This document shows positions 46,539 to 54,519 of a stretch of 64,000 nt of DNA, piece after piece; position 1 is the stretch's first letter; each line of letters opens with the position of its first letter. Under the pieces are notes generated by a model, which ran no database searches, was not told the DNA's origin, and was given only the letters and a program-made list of their open reading frames with translations. Both the position numbers and the translations under genes were made by a program. The DNA is from Bacteroidaceae bacterium (lineage in GTDB: Bacteria > Bacteroidota > Bacteroidia > Bacteroidales > Bacteroidaceae), in the NCBI GenBank assembly GCA_017560125.1, contig JAFYOS010000004.1, positions 62,001-126,000 of the forward strand, read 5' to 3'.

Positions 46539-47081
46539 ATGATTTACAACGAAAGAGAGATAAGAGAACAGCAGGTAATAGAAGCAGCGAAACAGATGAT
46601 GACCGCTGCACGTACTGCACCCAAGGCCAAAGGTGAAGACCTCATTGAGCTTTTGCTGGTAACCGGCGACGATATAAAAGTGTTGAGCGACAAGCTCCAC
46701 GACATGGGCGAAGAGCGCAGCCGTGGCGGAATGATGCGAGATGCAATAAATATACTTTCGGCAAATGCTATATTACTAATAGGTACACGCGAGCAGCCCA
46801 TGGCGCTCAATTGTGCATACTGCGGTGCCGCTACATGTGACAGCCGAAGCGAGGGTACTCCCTGTGCCATGAACCTTGTGGATGTGGGTATTGCATTGGG
46901 TTCGGCATGTGCAACAGCCGCCGATCTTCGTCTTGATACCCGAGTGATGTACTCGGCCGGATATGCCGCGCGTGCTCTTGGATGGATGCCCGATTGCACA
47001 TGTATAATAGCAATCCCCGTAAGTGCAAGCGCCAAGAACCCCTTCTTCGACCGCAAGAGCACAAGACCTACAACAAAATAA
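46539..47081 (+). CDS. DUF2148 ferredoxin-like domain protein
   Basis: This 180-residue protein starts at the ATG at 46539, after its promoter. Conserved cysteines in LNCAYCGAATCD, TPCAMN, GSACATA and DCTC suggest an iron-sulfur or other metal cluster. MTAARTAPKAKGED near the N-terminus resembles the start of nitroreductase-like folds, and DUF2148 is annotated as ferredoxin-like. The function is unknown; it is widespread in anaerobes. It is monocistronic and ends near a strong bidirectional terminator. Confidence 0.85.
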   Translation: MIYNEREIREQQVIEAAKQMMTAARTAPKAKGEDLIELLLVTGDDIKVLSDKLHDMGEERSRGGMMRDAINILSANAILLIGTREQPMALNCAYCGAATCDSRSEGTPCAMNLVDVGIALGSACATAADLRLDTRVMYSAGYAARALGWMPDCTCIIAIPVSASAKNPFFDRKSTRPTTK

Positions 47082-47154
47082 TTGCAGATAGATATCTACC
47101 GGTTGAATGAGCATACGCCACAGACAGCCATCGACCGATATAGATAGTAATAGT

Positions 47155-47189
47155 AAATGGTGTGTCATTTCTGGAATGACACACCATTT
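47155..47189. terminator. Bidirectional terminator between DUF2148 and ferritin-like genes
   Basis: A perfect 15-base stem (AAATGGTGTGTCATT with its complement at 47175-47189) and a five-base loop are followed by more T. Confidence 0.9.
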
Positions 47190-47195
47190 TTGTTA

Positions 47196-47711
47196 TCAGC
47201 ATTTACATGTGAGCGCCTGGGTAATCCACTCCACATCGCGCAGGTAATCCTGCAAATCCTGTTCGTGCTCCTCTTCCTCGGCCATTATTCTCTTTGCAAT
47301 GTCGCAAGTGGTAAAATCGAGCCCGTTGGTGTACGAGGCAATCTCCTCGTATCGTACCACTGCACAACGCTCGGCTGCAATATTCTGTTTCAGCAAATTT
47401 ACCACGTCGTTCTGCAAGGGTGGAGAATATTTGCATCGTGCAAGTGTAAACCATTGTGCCGGGTCGAGCACCGGTGTGCCTTCGAGCTGTATGATGCGGT
47501 CGGCCAACATTTTGGCGTGCATATACTCCTCCTGGGCATGTTCTTCGAATTCGCGTTGCACATCGGAACGCATGGCGCCCTCCACAACAAAACTACCAAT
47601 CCAATATTGATAATAGGCAAGCCACTCCTCGCTGAGCGCGGCATTCAAACTCGCCAACAAGCGCGGAATATCGATGCGCTTTTTCAGAATCTGTACACTC
47701 TCTTTTCCCAT
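47196..47711 (-). CDS. Ferritin-like four-helix protein (Dps-like/bacterioferritin-related)
   Basis: This 171-residue protein has two ferritin half-sites: LNAALSEEWLAYYQYW then EFEEHAQEEYMHAKML (E..EH type), and NIAAERCAVVRYEEI then RIMAEEEEHEQDL (E..H). It is therefore likely to bind a di-iron centre. Several cysteines (ARCKYS, ERCAVV, TTCDIA, LTCKC) recall the thioferritin/DpsL type described in Bacteroides and archaea, which pairs iron storage with peroxide defence. That subtype is a suggestion, not established here. The gene is monocistronic and leftward. Confidence 0.85.
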   Translation of the reverse strand: MGKESVQILKKRIDIPRLLASLNAALSEEWLAYYQYWIGSFVVEGAMRSDVQREFEEHAQEEYMHAKMLADRIIQLEGTPVLDPAQWFTLARCKYSPPLQNDVVNLLKQNIAAERCAVVRYEEIASYTNGLDFTTCDIAKRIMAEEEEHEQDLQDYLRDVEWITQALTCKC

Positions 47712-47896
47712 ACGATTATATATTTATTGATTATGTCAATTTGTAACACCCGAGCTGCGATATTTGTTCGCGACGGGCAAATTTCAAGGGCACAATGCAA
47801 GGAAAAATAGATAGTTGGGATAATTAAAGCGTGGAAACTTGCTTTTAAGAAACATAAAGCGTATCTTCGCAGTTGATAATAAACAACAGACACGAT

Positions 47897-48487
47897 ATGA
47901 AAGTTGCCGTTGCTACAAAACCGCATTTTTTTATTGAGGAAGATAAAATTATTACAAGACTCTTCGAAGAGGGGCTCGACTATCTCTTGCTATACAAGTC
48001 GCACCCCCACCCGCAATATATCGAGCGACTTTTGAACCTTATCCCGAGCAAATATCACAAGAAAATATTTGTTTGCAGTTATCCCCGTTTCACACATGAA
48101 TATAAGCTGGCAGGCCGACTTATAAATATTGATAACGAAACATGTTGCTATGGTCCCGAAAATGGCAAATTGGTATCGAACAGCAACAATCTGCAGCAGC
48201 TCGACGAGCTCAAAAAGAAATACGATATAGTATATTTCGGCCCCTTGGGACGCACTTTCTACCAGAGCAACGAGCTCAATGAGTATGGAAAAAAAGTGAT
48301 AAACAAAAAGGTTTGGGCGTTTGGAGACCTCGATGAGTATAATCTGAAAAAATTGTCGCCGTACAAGTTCGGCGGTGTCATTCTCGATAAGATGTTATGG
48401 GAAAAATTCGATGCTTGTCGCTCTACCGACTACAGCGAACTGATAAAATACTTCTGCAAATTGCAAAAAATAATAAATAAACTGTGA
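47897..48487 (+). CDS. ThiE-like (thiamine-phosphate-synthase fold) protein
   Basis: This 196-residue protein starts at the ATG at 47897 rather than a TTG upstream. The layout resembles the TenI/ThiE TIM barrel: KPHFFIEEDKIITRLFEEGLDYLLLYK, IPSKYHKKIFVCSYPRF, and FGPLGRTFYQSNELNEYG. The thiazole and pyrimidine phosphate-binding motifs of ThiE (TSMGVSVH-like, GGI) are altered (VWAFGDLDEYN, KFGGVIL). No other thi gene and no TPP riboswitch are near. It may be a TenI-like regulator or a divergent enzyme. A TATCTTCG box lies at 47862-47869. Confidence 0.65.
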   Translation: MKVAVATKPHFFIEEDKIITRLFEEGLDYLLLYKSHPHPQYIERLLNLIPSKYHKKIFVCSYPRFTHEYKLAGRLINIDNETCCYGPENGKLVSNSNNLQQLDELKKKYDIVYFGPLGRTFYQSNELNEYGKKVINKKVWAFGDLDEYNLKKLSPYKFGGVILDKMLWEKFDACRSTDYSELIKYFCKLQKIINKL

Positions 48488-48568
48488 TAAAATCCGCAGA
48501 AAAGAAAAGAATTCCATACCTTTGCACAGAATTTGTAAAAATAAAACAAACTAATAAATATTAAATAT

Positions 48569-49504
48569 ATGGACAATACCCAGTTTATGGTATTTTCAGG
48601 TACAAAGTCACGTTACCTGGCCGAAGAAATTTGTAAAGAGCTCAATTGCGAACTTGGTCAAATGAACACGACATACTTCGCCGATGGCGAGTTTGCCGTT
48701 TCGTACGAGGAGTCTATCCGTGGTAAGGATGTATTCCTTATCCAATCTACATTCCCCAATTCGGACAACCTTATGGAGCTTTTGCTTATGATCGATGCAG
48801 CTAAGCGCGCATCGGCAAGAAGCATTGTAGCCGTAATGCCCTATTTCGGTTGGGCTCGTCAGGACCGCAAGGACAAACCCCGTGTTTCAATCGGTGCTAA
48901 ACTCGTTGCCGACCTTTTGAGCACAGCAGGTGCTAGTCGCATCATCACAATGGACCTTCACGCTGACCAGATTCAGGGATTCTTCGATCGTCCCGTAGAT
49001 CACCTCTACGCTTCGATGGTATTTGTACCCTACATCCAGTCGCTCAAATTGAAAGACCTTGTTATTGCTACTCCCGACGTTGGTGGTTCAAAGCGTGCAA
49101 GCACTTATGCAAAATGTCTTGGCGTGCCCATGGTACTCTGCCACAAGACACGTGCTAAAGCAAACGTAGTTGACACAATGCAGATTATCGGTGATGTTCA
49201 GGGCAAGGACGTTGTGCTTGTTGACGACATCGTAGATACAGCCGGCACCATTTCAAAGGCAGCCGACCTTATGATGGAGAACGGTGCGAACTCGGTACGT
49301 GCAATCGCATCACACTGCATCATGTCTGGTAACGCTTCTGAGCGTGTACGCGAGTCTGCTCTCACCGAGATTGTGTTCACAAACTCAATCCCCTACGAGC
49401 GCTCATGCCCCAAGATTAAGCAGTTGTCAATTGCAAACATTTTTGCAGCAGCAATTAAGTGCGTACTCAGCAACCAGTCAATCAGCCAGCAGTATATTTG
49501 CTAA
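48569..49504 (+). CDS. prs: Ribose-phosphate pyrophosphokinase
   Basis: This 311-residue enzyme makes PRPP from ribose-5-phosphate and ATP for nucleotide, His and Trp synthesis. It has the N-terminal FSGTKSRYLAEEICKELNCELG, the RQDRKDKPR ATP flap, the catalytic helix TMDLHADQIQGFFD, and the PRPP loop DVVLVDDIVDTAGTISKA. A -7 TACCTTTG lies at 48527-48534. It is followed 16 bases later by a DUF4369 lipoprotein gene that probably shares its transcript. Confidence 0.96.
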   Translation: MDNTQFMVFSGTKSRYLAEEICKELNCELGQMNTTYFADGEFAVSYEESIRGKDVFLIQSTFPNSDNLMELLLMIDAAKRASARSIVAVMPYFGWARQDRKDKPRVSIGAKLVADLLSTAGASRIITMDLHADQIQGFFDRPVDHLYASMVFVPYIQSLKLKDLVIATPDVGGSKRASTYAKCLGVPMVLCHKTRAKANVVDTMQIIGDVQGKDVVLVDDIVDTAGTISKAADLMMENGANSVRAIASHCIMSGNASERVRESALTEIVFTNSIPYERSCPKIKQLSIANIFAAAIKCVLSNQSISQQYIC

Positions 49505-49520
49505 TAAACAATAAAATAAG

Positions 49521-50285
49521 ATGAAGATGAAAAAAATATTTTCGGCAATAGCACTCACAGCGCTATTGGCATCGTGCGGTGGAACAAAATCTTATACAAT
49601 TGACGGTACAATTTCATTGGACGGCATCAACGATGGCGATACAATCTCTCTTGGATATTCTGTAGATGGTGCAGAGTACATCCCCGAGTCGTATGCTGTT
49701 GTTAAGGATGGCAAATTCCAGTTTACAGGCGAAACAGAGAACTGCAAGCTCTACTATCTTGTAAAGCACGCGACAGAGGAGCCCTTGACATTGCTCTTCC
49801 TCGAAGGCGGTAATATCAAAGCAGATATCACCAACGAAAAATTCGCCATTACAGGAACCGAGTCTAACGACCTCAGCACTGAGCTTCAGGAGGCATTGGC
49901 TGCCCCTGCAACTGAGATGCAGGAGAAGCAGATGCGCCTATACATGGACACAACCCTCACCGACGAGCAGCGTCAGGCTATCATCGGCGAGTTGCAGGAG
50001 TCTGCCGATAAGCTTTCGGGCATGGCCAAGGAGTTTATCACAAGCAACATAAAGACTATGGCTGCATTGTTTATGCTCATCCAGTGTGCCGACATTTTCG
50101 AGAACGACGAGCTTTCGGCGTTGTTGGATCAGGTGCCCGAGGAGAACAAGGACACTACAAACAACCGTCTTTTCTACATTCTGCAGGAAATCCAGAATCA
50201 GAGAAACAATCCTCAGGACTTCTCGGAGTATTTCAAATCGATTGAGAACAGCGAAGAGGCTGCTACCGAGGAAAGTGCTGAATAA
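49521..50285 (+). CDS. DUF4369 lipoprotein without thioredoxin domain
   Basis: This 254-residue protein has lipobox LTALLASCGG (cysteine about 19). A DUF4369 beta-domain (YTIDGTISLDGINDGDTISLGYS to IKADITNEKFAITG) covers residues 24-120. A helical domain follows with an acidic tail (SEEAATEESAE). In many Bacteroidetes proteins DUF4369 is joined to a TlpA thioredoxin domain; here that part is absent. The function is unknown. An ATG six bases later is an equally good start. Confidence 0.8.
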   Translation: MKMKKIFSAIALTALLASCGGTKSYTIDGTISLDGINDGDTISLGYSVDGAEYIPESYAVVKDGKFQFTGETENCKLYYLVKHATEEPLTLLFLEGGNIKADITNEKFAITGTESNDLSTELQEALAAPATEMQEKQMRLYMDTTLTDEQRQAIIGELQESADKLSGMAKEFITSNIKTMAALFMLIQCADIFENDELSALLDQVPEENKDTTNNRLFYILQEIQNQRNNPQDFSEYFKSIENSEEAATEESAE

Positions 50286-50302
50286 GGTTTTATAAAGCAC
50301 AT

Positions 50303-50334
50303 AAAAAACGACACTTGAAAAAGTGTCGTTTTTT
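50303..50334. terminator. Bidirectional terminator after prs-DUF4369 and panB
   Basis: A perfect 14-base stem (50303-50316 with 50321-50334) has a GAAA tetraloop and A6/T6 ends and lies between converging genes. Confidence 0.92.
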
Positions 50335-50350
50335 ATTATATAGTATGTAA

Positions 50351-51172
50351 TTAGTACTGCTCCTTTTCGTTGGGGAAATCGCGTGTCTTCACATCGTTCA
50401 CGTAGTTTCCTACTGCGTCGCAGATGACATCGCTCAAATTGGCGTAGCGACGAAGGAAACGGGGACTAAATTCGCCACTCATACCAAGCATGTCGGTGCA
50501 CACAAGCACCTGACCATCGACGTCGCCACCGGCACCAATACCGATGATGGGAATACTGAGGCTCTCGGCTACCCTCTTGGCCAACGATGCAGGAATCTTT
50601 TCGAGCACAACGGCAAAGCAACCGGCCTCCTCGAGCAGTTTGGCATCCTTCATGAGCTTGTTGGCCTCTTCTTCGTCCTTGGCACGCACGGCATATGTAC
50701 CAAATTTGTTTATGCTCTGCGGCATCAATCCAAGATGTCCCATAATGGGAATACCTGCATCGAGGATTTTGCGAACCGAAGGCAAAATCTCCTCACCACC
50801 CTCGAGCTTTAATGCATCGGCGTGGGTTTCCTTCATAATGCGTATTGCATTCTTCACCGCTTCGTCGGCATTTACCTGATATGTACCGAAAGGCATATCG
50901 GCTACGACGAGAGCACGTTTCACGGCACGAACCACCGATTTTGCATGATAAATCATCTGGTCCAGTGTGATGGGAAGGGTTGTTACATTACCGGCCATTA
51001 CATTGGATGCCGAATCGCCTACAAGGATTGCATCGACACCGGCAGCATCGACGATGGACGCCATTGTGTAGTCATATGCAGTGAGCATTGCAATCTTGTC
51101 GCCCTTGGCCTTCATCTCGATAAGGCGATGGGTGGTCACTTTACGTGGGTCTTCAACAATATATTTAGACAT
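50351..51172 (-). CDS. panB: 3-methyl-2-oxobutanoate hydroxymethyltransferase
   Basis: This 273-residue TIM-barrel enzyme adds a hydroxymethyl group from methylene-THF to ketoisovalerate, the first step to pantothenate and CoA. It has [21 protein letters not shown], the metal site [41 protein letters not shown] and [15 protein letters not shown]. Its likely -7 box is TACCTTTG (minus, 51246-51239). A perfect 9-base hairpin (51212-51232) would sit at the very 5' end of the mRNA. No other pan gene is nearby. Confidence 0.95.
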   Translation of the reverse strand: MSKYIVEDPRKVTTHRLIEMKAKGDKIAMLTAYDYTMASIVDAAGVDAILVGDSASNVMAGNVTTLPITLDQMIYHAKSVVRAVKRALVVADMPFGTYQVNADEAVKNAIRIMKETHADALKLEGGEEILPSVRKILDAGIPIMGHLGLMPQSINKFGTYAVRAKDEEEANKLMKDAKLLEEAGCFAVVLEKIPASLAKRVAESLSIPIIGIGAGGDVDGQVLVCTDMLGMSGEFSPRFLRRYANLSDVICDAVGNYVNDVKTRDFPNEKEQY

Positions 51173-51211
51173 AGTGTGAAATTTTAATTCAATCTGTGGG
51201 TTAATTCCTTG

Positions 51212-51232
51212 CCATCATATATCATATGATGG
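51212..51232 (-). promoter_or_regulatory. Hairpin at the predicted 5' end of panB mRNA
   Basis: CCATCATAT and its complement (51212-51220 with 51224-51232) are separated by three bases, starting at the position where transcription from the -7 box at 51246-51239 would begin. It may protect the mRNA 5' end or bind a regulator. Confidence 0.4.
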
Positions 51233-51327
51233 TTTTTGCAAAGGTAGAAACATTTTTTGCAAAAAAGAAACATTCTGAAAAAGATTAGAGCTCGGCTGTA
51301 ACTAATTTGCTATTCATGTGCAACATC

Positions 51328-51573
51328 TCATTTTGCAAATATCTTGCGCATTAACAGCGCAATCCTACTGATGAATGATATTCCCGAGAACAGCGAAAAT
51401 ATTTTTTCGCACAACGACAGCACCATTTTCACATTCATCAGTGAATCGCCAATGGTGCTGACGTCCAAATTGATACGTTGGGCAATGGATGATAGCTGCA
51501 AGGCATTTTCGTTCCTTGCCTTGCGTAGTTCGGCAAATGTGGCAATCGATGAGTAGTCATTCCGCTTCATCAT
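51328..51573 (-). CDS. Small protein of an envelope-protein trio, unknown
   Basis: This 81-residue protein has a charged N-terminal half (ELRKARNENALQLSSIAQRIN) and a hydrophobic C-terminal helix (IFSLFSGISFISRIALLMRKIF), so it probably associates with the inner membrane. It overlaps the upstream holin_3_6-type gene by 17 bases. In Bacteroidetes a YtxH-like protein, a PF07332-type protein and a third small protein often occur together; this fits the third place. The function is unknown. Confidence 0.65.
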   Translation of the reverse strand: MMKRNDYSSIATFAELRKARNENALQLSSIAQRINLDVSTIGDSLMNVKMVLSLCEKIFSLFSGISFISRIALLMRKIFAK

Positions 51574-51922
51574 GGGTACTGTTTTGATTGAAAAATATTT
51601 TACAGAATCGGCTCACAAAAACATTACGGAACAAGGCTTTCCTTTTATAATATACGTACAATGCCAGCAATAGCGTGGCTACTCCAACGGAAAAGGCTGC
51701 AAGCAACAAGCCTATGTATTGTGCAATCACCAGCATGAGTGCGGTAAACAGAAACTGGGCCGAGATAAATAGCAAAAAAAAGATAATGGCAATTGAGAAT
51801 ATATCGCTTGACAATTGCGATATATTCTCGACTGCTTGAAGCTTTATGGAATCAATCTTCAGCTCGGCATATTTGCGTACGTCGTGAAGAAGATTCTCGA
51901 ATTTTTCTCCGAATTCCACCAT
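51557..51922 (-). CDS. PF07332-type (phage_holin_3_6-like) small membrane protein
   Basis: This 121-residue protein has an amphipathic N-terminal helix (ENLLHDVRKYAELKIDSIKLQAVENIS) followed by two membrane helices (IFSIAIIFFLLFISAQFLF and ALMLVIAQYIGLLLAAFSVGVATLLLALYVYY) and a basic tail. Despite the Pfam name, members are common housekeeping envelope or stress proteins (YqjE-like), not phage holins. It lies three bases after the YtxH-like gene, in one operon with it and with the 81-residue protein. Confidence 0.8.
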   Translation of the reverse strand: MVEFGEKFENLLHDVRKYAELKIDSIKLQAVENISQLSSDIFSIAIIFFLLFISAQFLFTALMLVIAQYIGLLLAAFSVGVATLLLALYVYYKRKALFRNVFVSRFCKIFFNQNSTHDEAE

Positions 51923-51925
51923 TGG

Positions 51926-52153
51926 TTACTCCTCGATAGTTATAACCTCCGCTTCACTCTGCATCTTGCCATGTTTGGCCTGATGTTTTTTCAAAGCCTC
52001 CTCCACAGCATCGCCTACGCATCTTTTCATGTCCTCCATCTTGCGTCTGAAATTCACGCACGCCTCTTCGCCCGATTTCGGAGCCAACATCATCATGGCA
52101 ACACCGGCAACCAATACGCCACCGCCGAACGCCAACAAATAACCTAATTTCAT
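51926..52153 (-). CDS. YtxH-like membrane-anchored small protein
   Basis: This 75-residue protein starts at the ATG at 52153 rather than a TTG nine bases upstream. It has an N-terminal membrane helix (GYLLAFGGGVLVAGVAMMMLAP) followed by the YtxH-type KSGEEACVNFRRKMEDMK and a charged helix. It is the first gene of the trio. A palindrome CTATCTT-N5-AAGATAG at 52209-52227 lies upstream, between it and the divergent lipoprotein gene, and may regulate either. Confidence 0.75.
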   Translation of the reverse strand: MKLGYLLAFGGGVLVAGVAMMMLAPKSGEEACVNFRRKMEDMKRCVGDAVEEALKKHQAKHGKMQSEAEVITIEE

Positions 52154-52376
52154 AACATACAATTTTATTAATGGTTAAACACTATGTGTACATAACACCT
52201 ATATTTATCTATCTTCGTACAAGATAGGATGTTCTCCGTGGAAGAAAATTGCAATAATCTTGTTTTTCTTCGCTCGGCTTTCACTATCTTTGCAATGTGA
52301 AAATACGGTGCATTGCATTGCAGCAGTATGCAGATAGAACGTGTTGCACAAAAGCTAATATTACAACAAACTACTT

Positions 52377-53174
52377 ATGAAAAAGTGCGCTACATATCTG
52401 TTTTTTTCTTTGATGTTTCTTCTTGCCTCGTGTGGCGGAAGCAACAGCGCATCGACCGAGAAAAACAGCGATACATTTGTGCTTGAAACAATCAAGAATG
52501 TATGTCTGCTCGACAGCTCTAGCAGCAATTCGCCCAAGTACGAGTGCAACATTGCAATACATGTAATGAAGTCCGATGACAAGGCTCGTCAGGACAAGGT
52601 GAACAGCTCCATCCTATATACCATATTCGGTTTCGAGGGTAGCAACATACAGGTTGCGATAGATTCGTTTATCGACATCATGCACAGCGAATATCGCGAC
52701 ATTCGTCCCGAGTATCTGAACGAAAAGCATATAAACGAGAATCCCCCCTACTTCAATTTCAATTACGATATTGAAACCAGCGTCTCGTATGGTCGCGGCG
52801 GAGCAATAAACTACGGCGTCTATTGTAAATCGAGCAACGGCACTTCGACGGTAAATACCATTTACACGCACATCAATTACAATCCCGCAACGGGCGACGA
52901 AATAAAGCTGTGCGACGTATTCAAAGATAACATCGAGGAGTATCTTTGCAGCAGGCTCACCGATGCATTGGCCGACAAGATTGGAGCCGGCAGCAGAAAA
53001 GAGATTAAGGAGAAAGGCTATCTTCTCTTTAACGATATATACCCCACCGAGAACTTCATCCTGAAAGAAGACAGCATTGTATTTGTGTTCAACAACTACG
53101 ATATCTCGTCATACACACAGGGATGCACATCGTTGGGCTTTTCATACGAAGAATTATCAGACATTTTGAAATAA
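52377..53174 (+). CDS. DUF3298/DUF4163-like (RsiV-type) lipoprotein
   Basis: This 265-residue protein has lipobox LMFLLASCGG (cysteine 19). The body resembles the PdaC/RsiV-like DUF4163-DUF3298 pair: NSSILYTIFGF, YFNFNYDIETSVSYG, then THINYNPATGDEIKLCDVFK and the closing NNYDISSYTQG. The family is extracytoplasmic and can bind lysozyme or cell-wall ligands in Gram-positives; the ligand here is unknown. A -7 TATCTTTG lies at 52285-52292. Its TAA overlaps the rsmG ATG (TAATG), so it is translated together with rsmG. Confidence 0.75.
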   Translation: MKKCATYLFFSLMFLLASCGGSNSASTEKNSDTFVLETIKNVCLLDSSSSNSPKYECNIAIHVMKSDDKARQDKVNSSILYTIFGFEGSNIQVAIDSFIDIMHSEYRDIRPEYLNEKHINENPPYFNFNYDIETSVSYGRGGAINYGVYCKSSNGTSTVNTIYTHINYNPATGDEIKLCDVFKDNIEEYLCSRLTDALADKIGAGSRKEIKEKGYLLFNDIYPTENFILKEDSIVFVFNNYDISSYTQGCTSLGFSYEELSDILK

Positions 53175-53800
53175 TGGAAAAAATAGTAAAATACTTCCCG
53201 AACCTCAGCGACAAGCAGAAAGAGCAGTTCGAAGCATTGTACAATCTTTACTACGATTGGAACAGTAAGATAAATGTAATTTCGCGCAAGGATATAGAGT
53301 ACCTTTATCTCCATCACGTGTTACACTCGTTGGGCATCGCCAAAATGATAAATTTCAGAGATGGCACCACTGTGATGGATTTTGGTTGCGGAGGCGGTTT
53401 CCCCGGAGTGCCCTTGGCTATATTGTTCCCTAACGTGAAATTCCACCTGGTCGATAGCATCGGCAAGAAGGTGCGCGTGGCAAGAGAAATTTCCGAGGCG
53501 ATAGGTTTGCAGAACATCACATTCGAGCATGCTCGCGGCGAGGAGGTCAAGACAAAATTCAATTTCGTTGTCAGCCGTGCGGTGATGCCGCTAAGCGACC
53601 TTATGAAAATTTGTCGCAAGAATGTGAACAAAGAGCAGCACAACGCCCTGCCCAATGGTATAATATGCCTGAAGGGTGGCGACCTGCAAGCCGAGCTGCA
53701 ACCTTTTAAGAACTGCGTAGATACGATTGACCTCAGCAACTATTTCGAAGAGGAGTTCTTCAAGGGTAAAAAAGTTGTTTATGTACCTGTTAACGGATAG
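53174..53800 (+). CDS. rsmG: 16S rRNA (guanine-527-N7)-methyltransferase
   Basis: This 208-residue methyltransferase begins at the ATG that shares its A with the upstream stop; an earlier in-frame start would overlap the lipoprotein gene by 51 bases. It has YYDWNSKINVISRKD, HHVLHSLGI, the AdoMet loop MDFGCGGGFPGVPLAI, and FVVSRAVMPLSDLM. Loss of RsmG in other bacteria gives low-level streptomycin resistance. It is the middle gene of a lipoprotein-rsmG-hydrolase operon. Confidence 0.95.
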   Translation: MEKIVKYFPNLSDKQKEQFEALYNLYYDWNSKINVISRKDIEYLYLHHVLHSLGIAKMINFRDGTTVMDFGCGGGFPGVPLAILFPNVKFHLVDSIGKKVRVAREISEAIGLQNITFEHARGEEVKTKFNFVVSRAVMPLSDLMKICRKNVNKEQHNALPNGIICLKGGDLQAELQPFKNCVDTIDLSNYFEEEFFKGKKVVYVPVNG

Positions 53801-53803
53801 AAA

Positions 53804-54442
53804 ATGAATCTGAAGACATTTGTATTTAATCCGGTCGATGTCAATTGCTATCTCCTGTGGGACGAAAGCAAAGAGGCGGTTGTAATAGACCCGGCTGTGC
53901 TGTTCGACGACGAAAAGGCTCAGCTGAAAGCCTTCATCGAGCAGAACGGACTGATATTGAAGCATGCGCTGAATACCCATCTTCATTTCGACCACATCTT
54001 CGGCAACCCCTTCATCGAAAAGGAGTTCGGCATTGCATGTGAGGCCAACGACAGCGACTGGCCTTGGGCCGAAACTATAGCTGAGCGCGTGGCCCGCTTC
54101 GGCTTGCGCTACCAAGAGAAGATACCTGCACTTGGACGTGTTTTGCACGATGGCGATGTAATTACCTTCGGCAACCAGACGCTCGAGGCTATACATGTAC
54201 CCGGACATTCACCCGGCAGCCTTGCATATTATCTGCGCAGCGAGAATATGCTGTTTTCGGGCGATGCGCTTTTTCAGGGCAGCATAGGTCGCACCGATTT
54301 TGCCGACGCTGATTTCGATACGCTTATAACCTCCATAAAAGAGAAGCTCTTTACACTGCCCGACGAAACGGTGGTCTATCCCGGACACGCCGGTACCACT
54401 ACCATCGGATTCGAAAAACAGTACAACAGGTTTCTGAAATAA
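53804..54442 (+). CDS. MBL-fold metallo-hydrolase (glyoxalase II-like)
   Basis: This 212-residue protein shows the metal motifs NTHLHFDHIFGNP (HxHxDH), VPGHSPGSLAYYL and GDALFQGSIGRTDF. A last histidine is in YPGHAGTTTI. These match the YcbL-type hydroxyacylglutathione-hydrolase-like subfamily, which acts on thioesters or related substrates. It lies three bases after rsmG. A strong terminator follows. Confidence 0.88.
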   Translation: MNLKTFVFNPVDVNCYLLWDESKEAVVIDPAVLFDDEKAQLKAFIEQNGLILKHALNTHLHFDHIFGNPFIEKEFGIACEANDSDWPWAETIAERVARFGLRYQEKIPALGRVLHDGDVITFGNQTLEAIHVPGHSPGSLAYYLRSENMLFSGDALFQGSIGRTDFADADFDTLITSIKEKLFTLPDETVVYPGHAGTTTIGFEKQYNRFLK

Positions 54443-54454
54443 TGGTAACAATAA

Positions 54455-54494
54455 AAGCGGGTGCATCGATATATTCAGTTCGATGCACCCGCTT
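54455..54494. terminator. Bidirectional terminator after the rsmG operon
   Basis: A perfect 15-base GC-rich stem (54455-54469 with 54480-54494) with a 10-base loop lies between converging genes. Confidence 0.92.
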
Positions 54495-54519
54495 AATTTA
54501 TTTGCAATGACAGTCGTGG

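Noticed and set aside
51557..51922. A phage holin because of the PF07332-like layout
   Set aside because: This family, with YtxH-like neighbours, is common in non-phage loci; no phage gene adjoins it.
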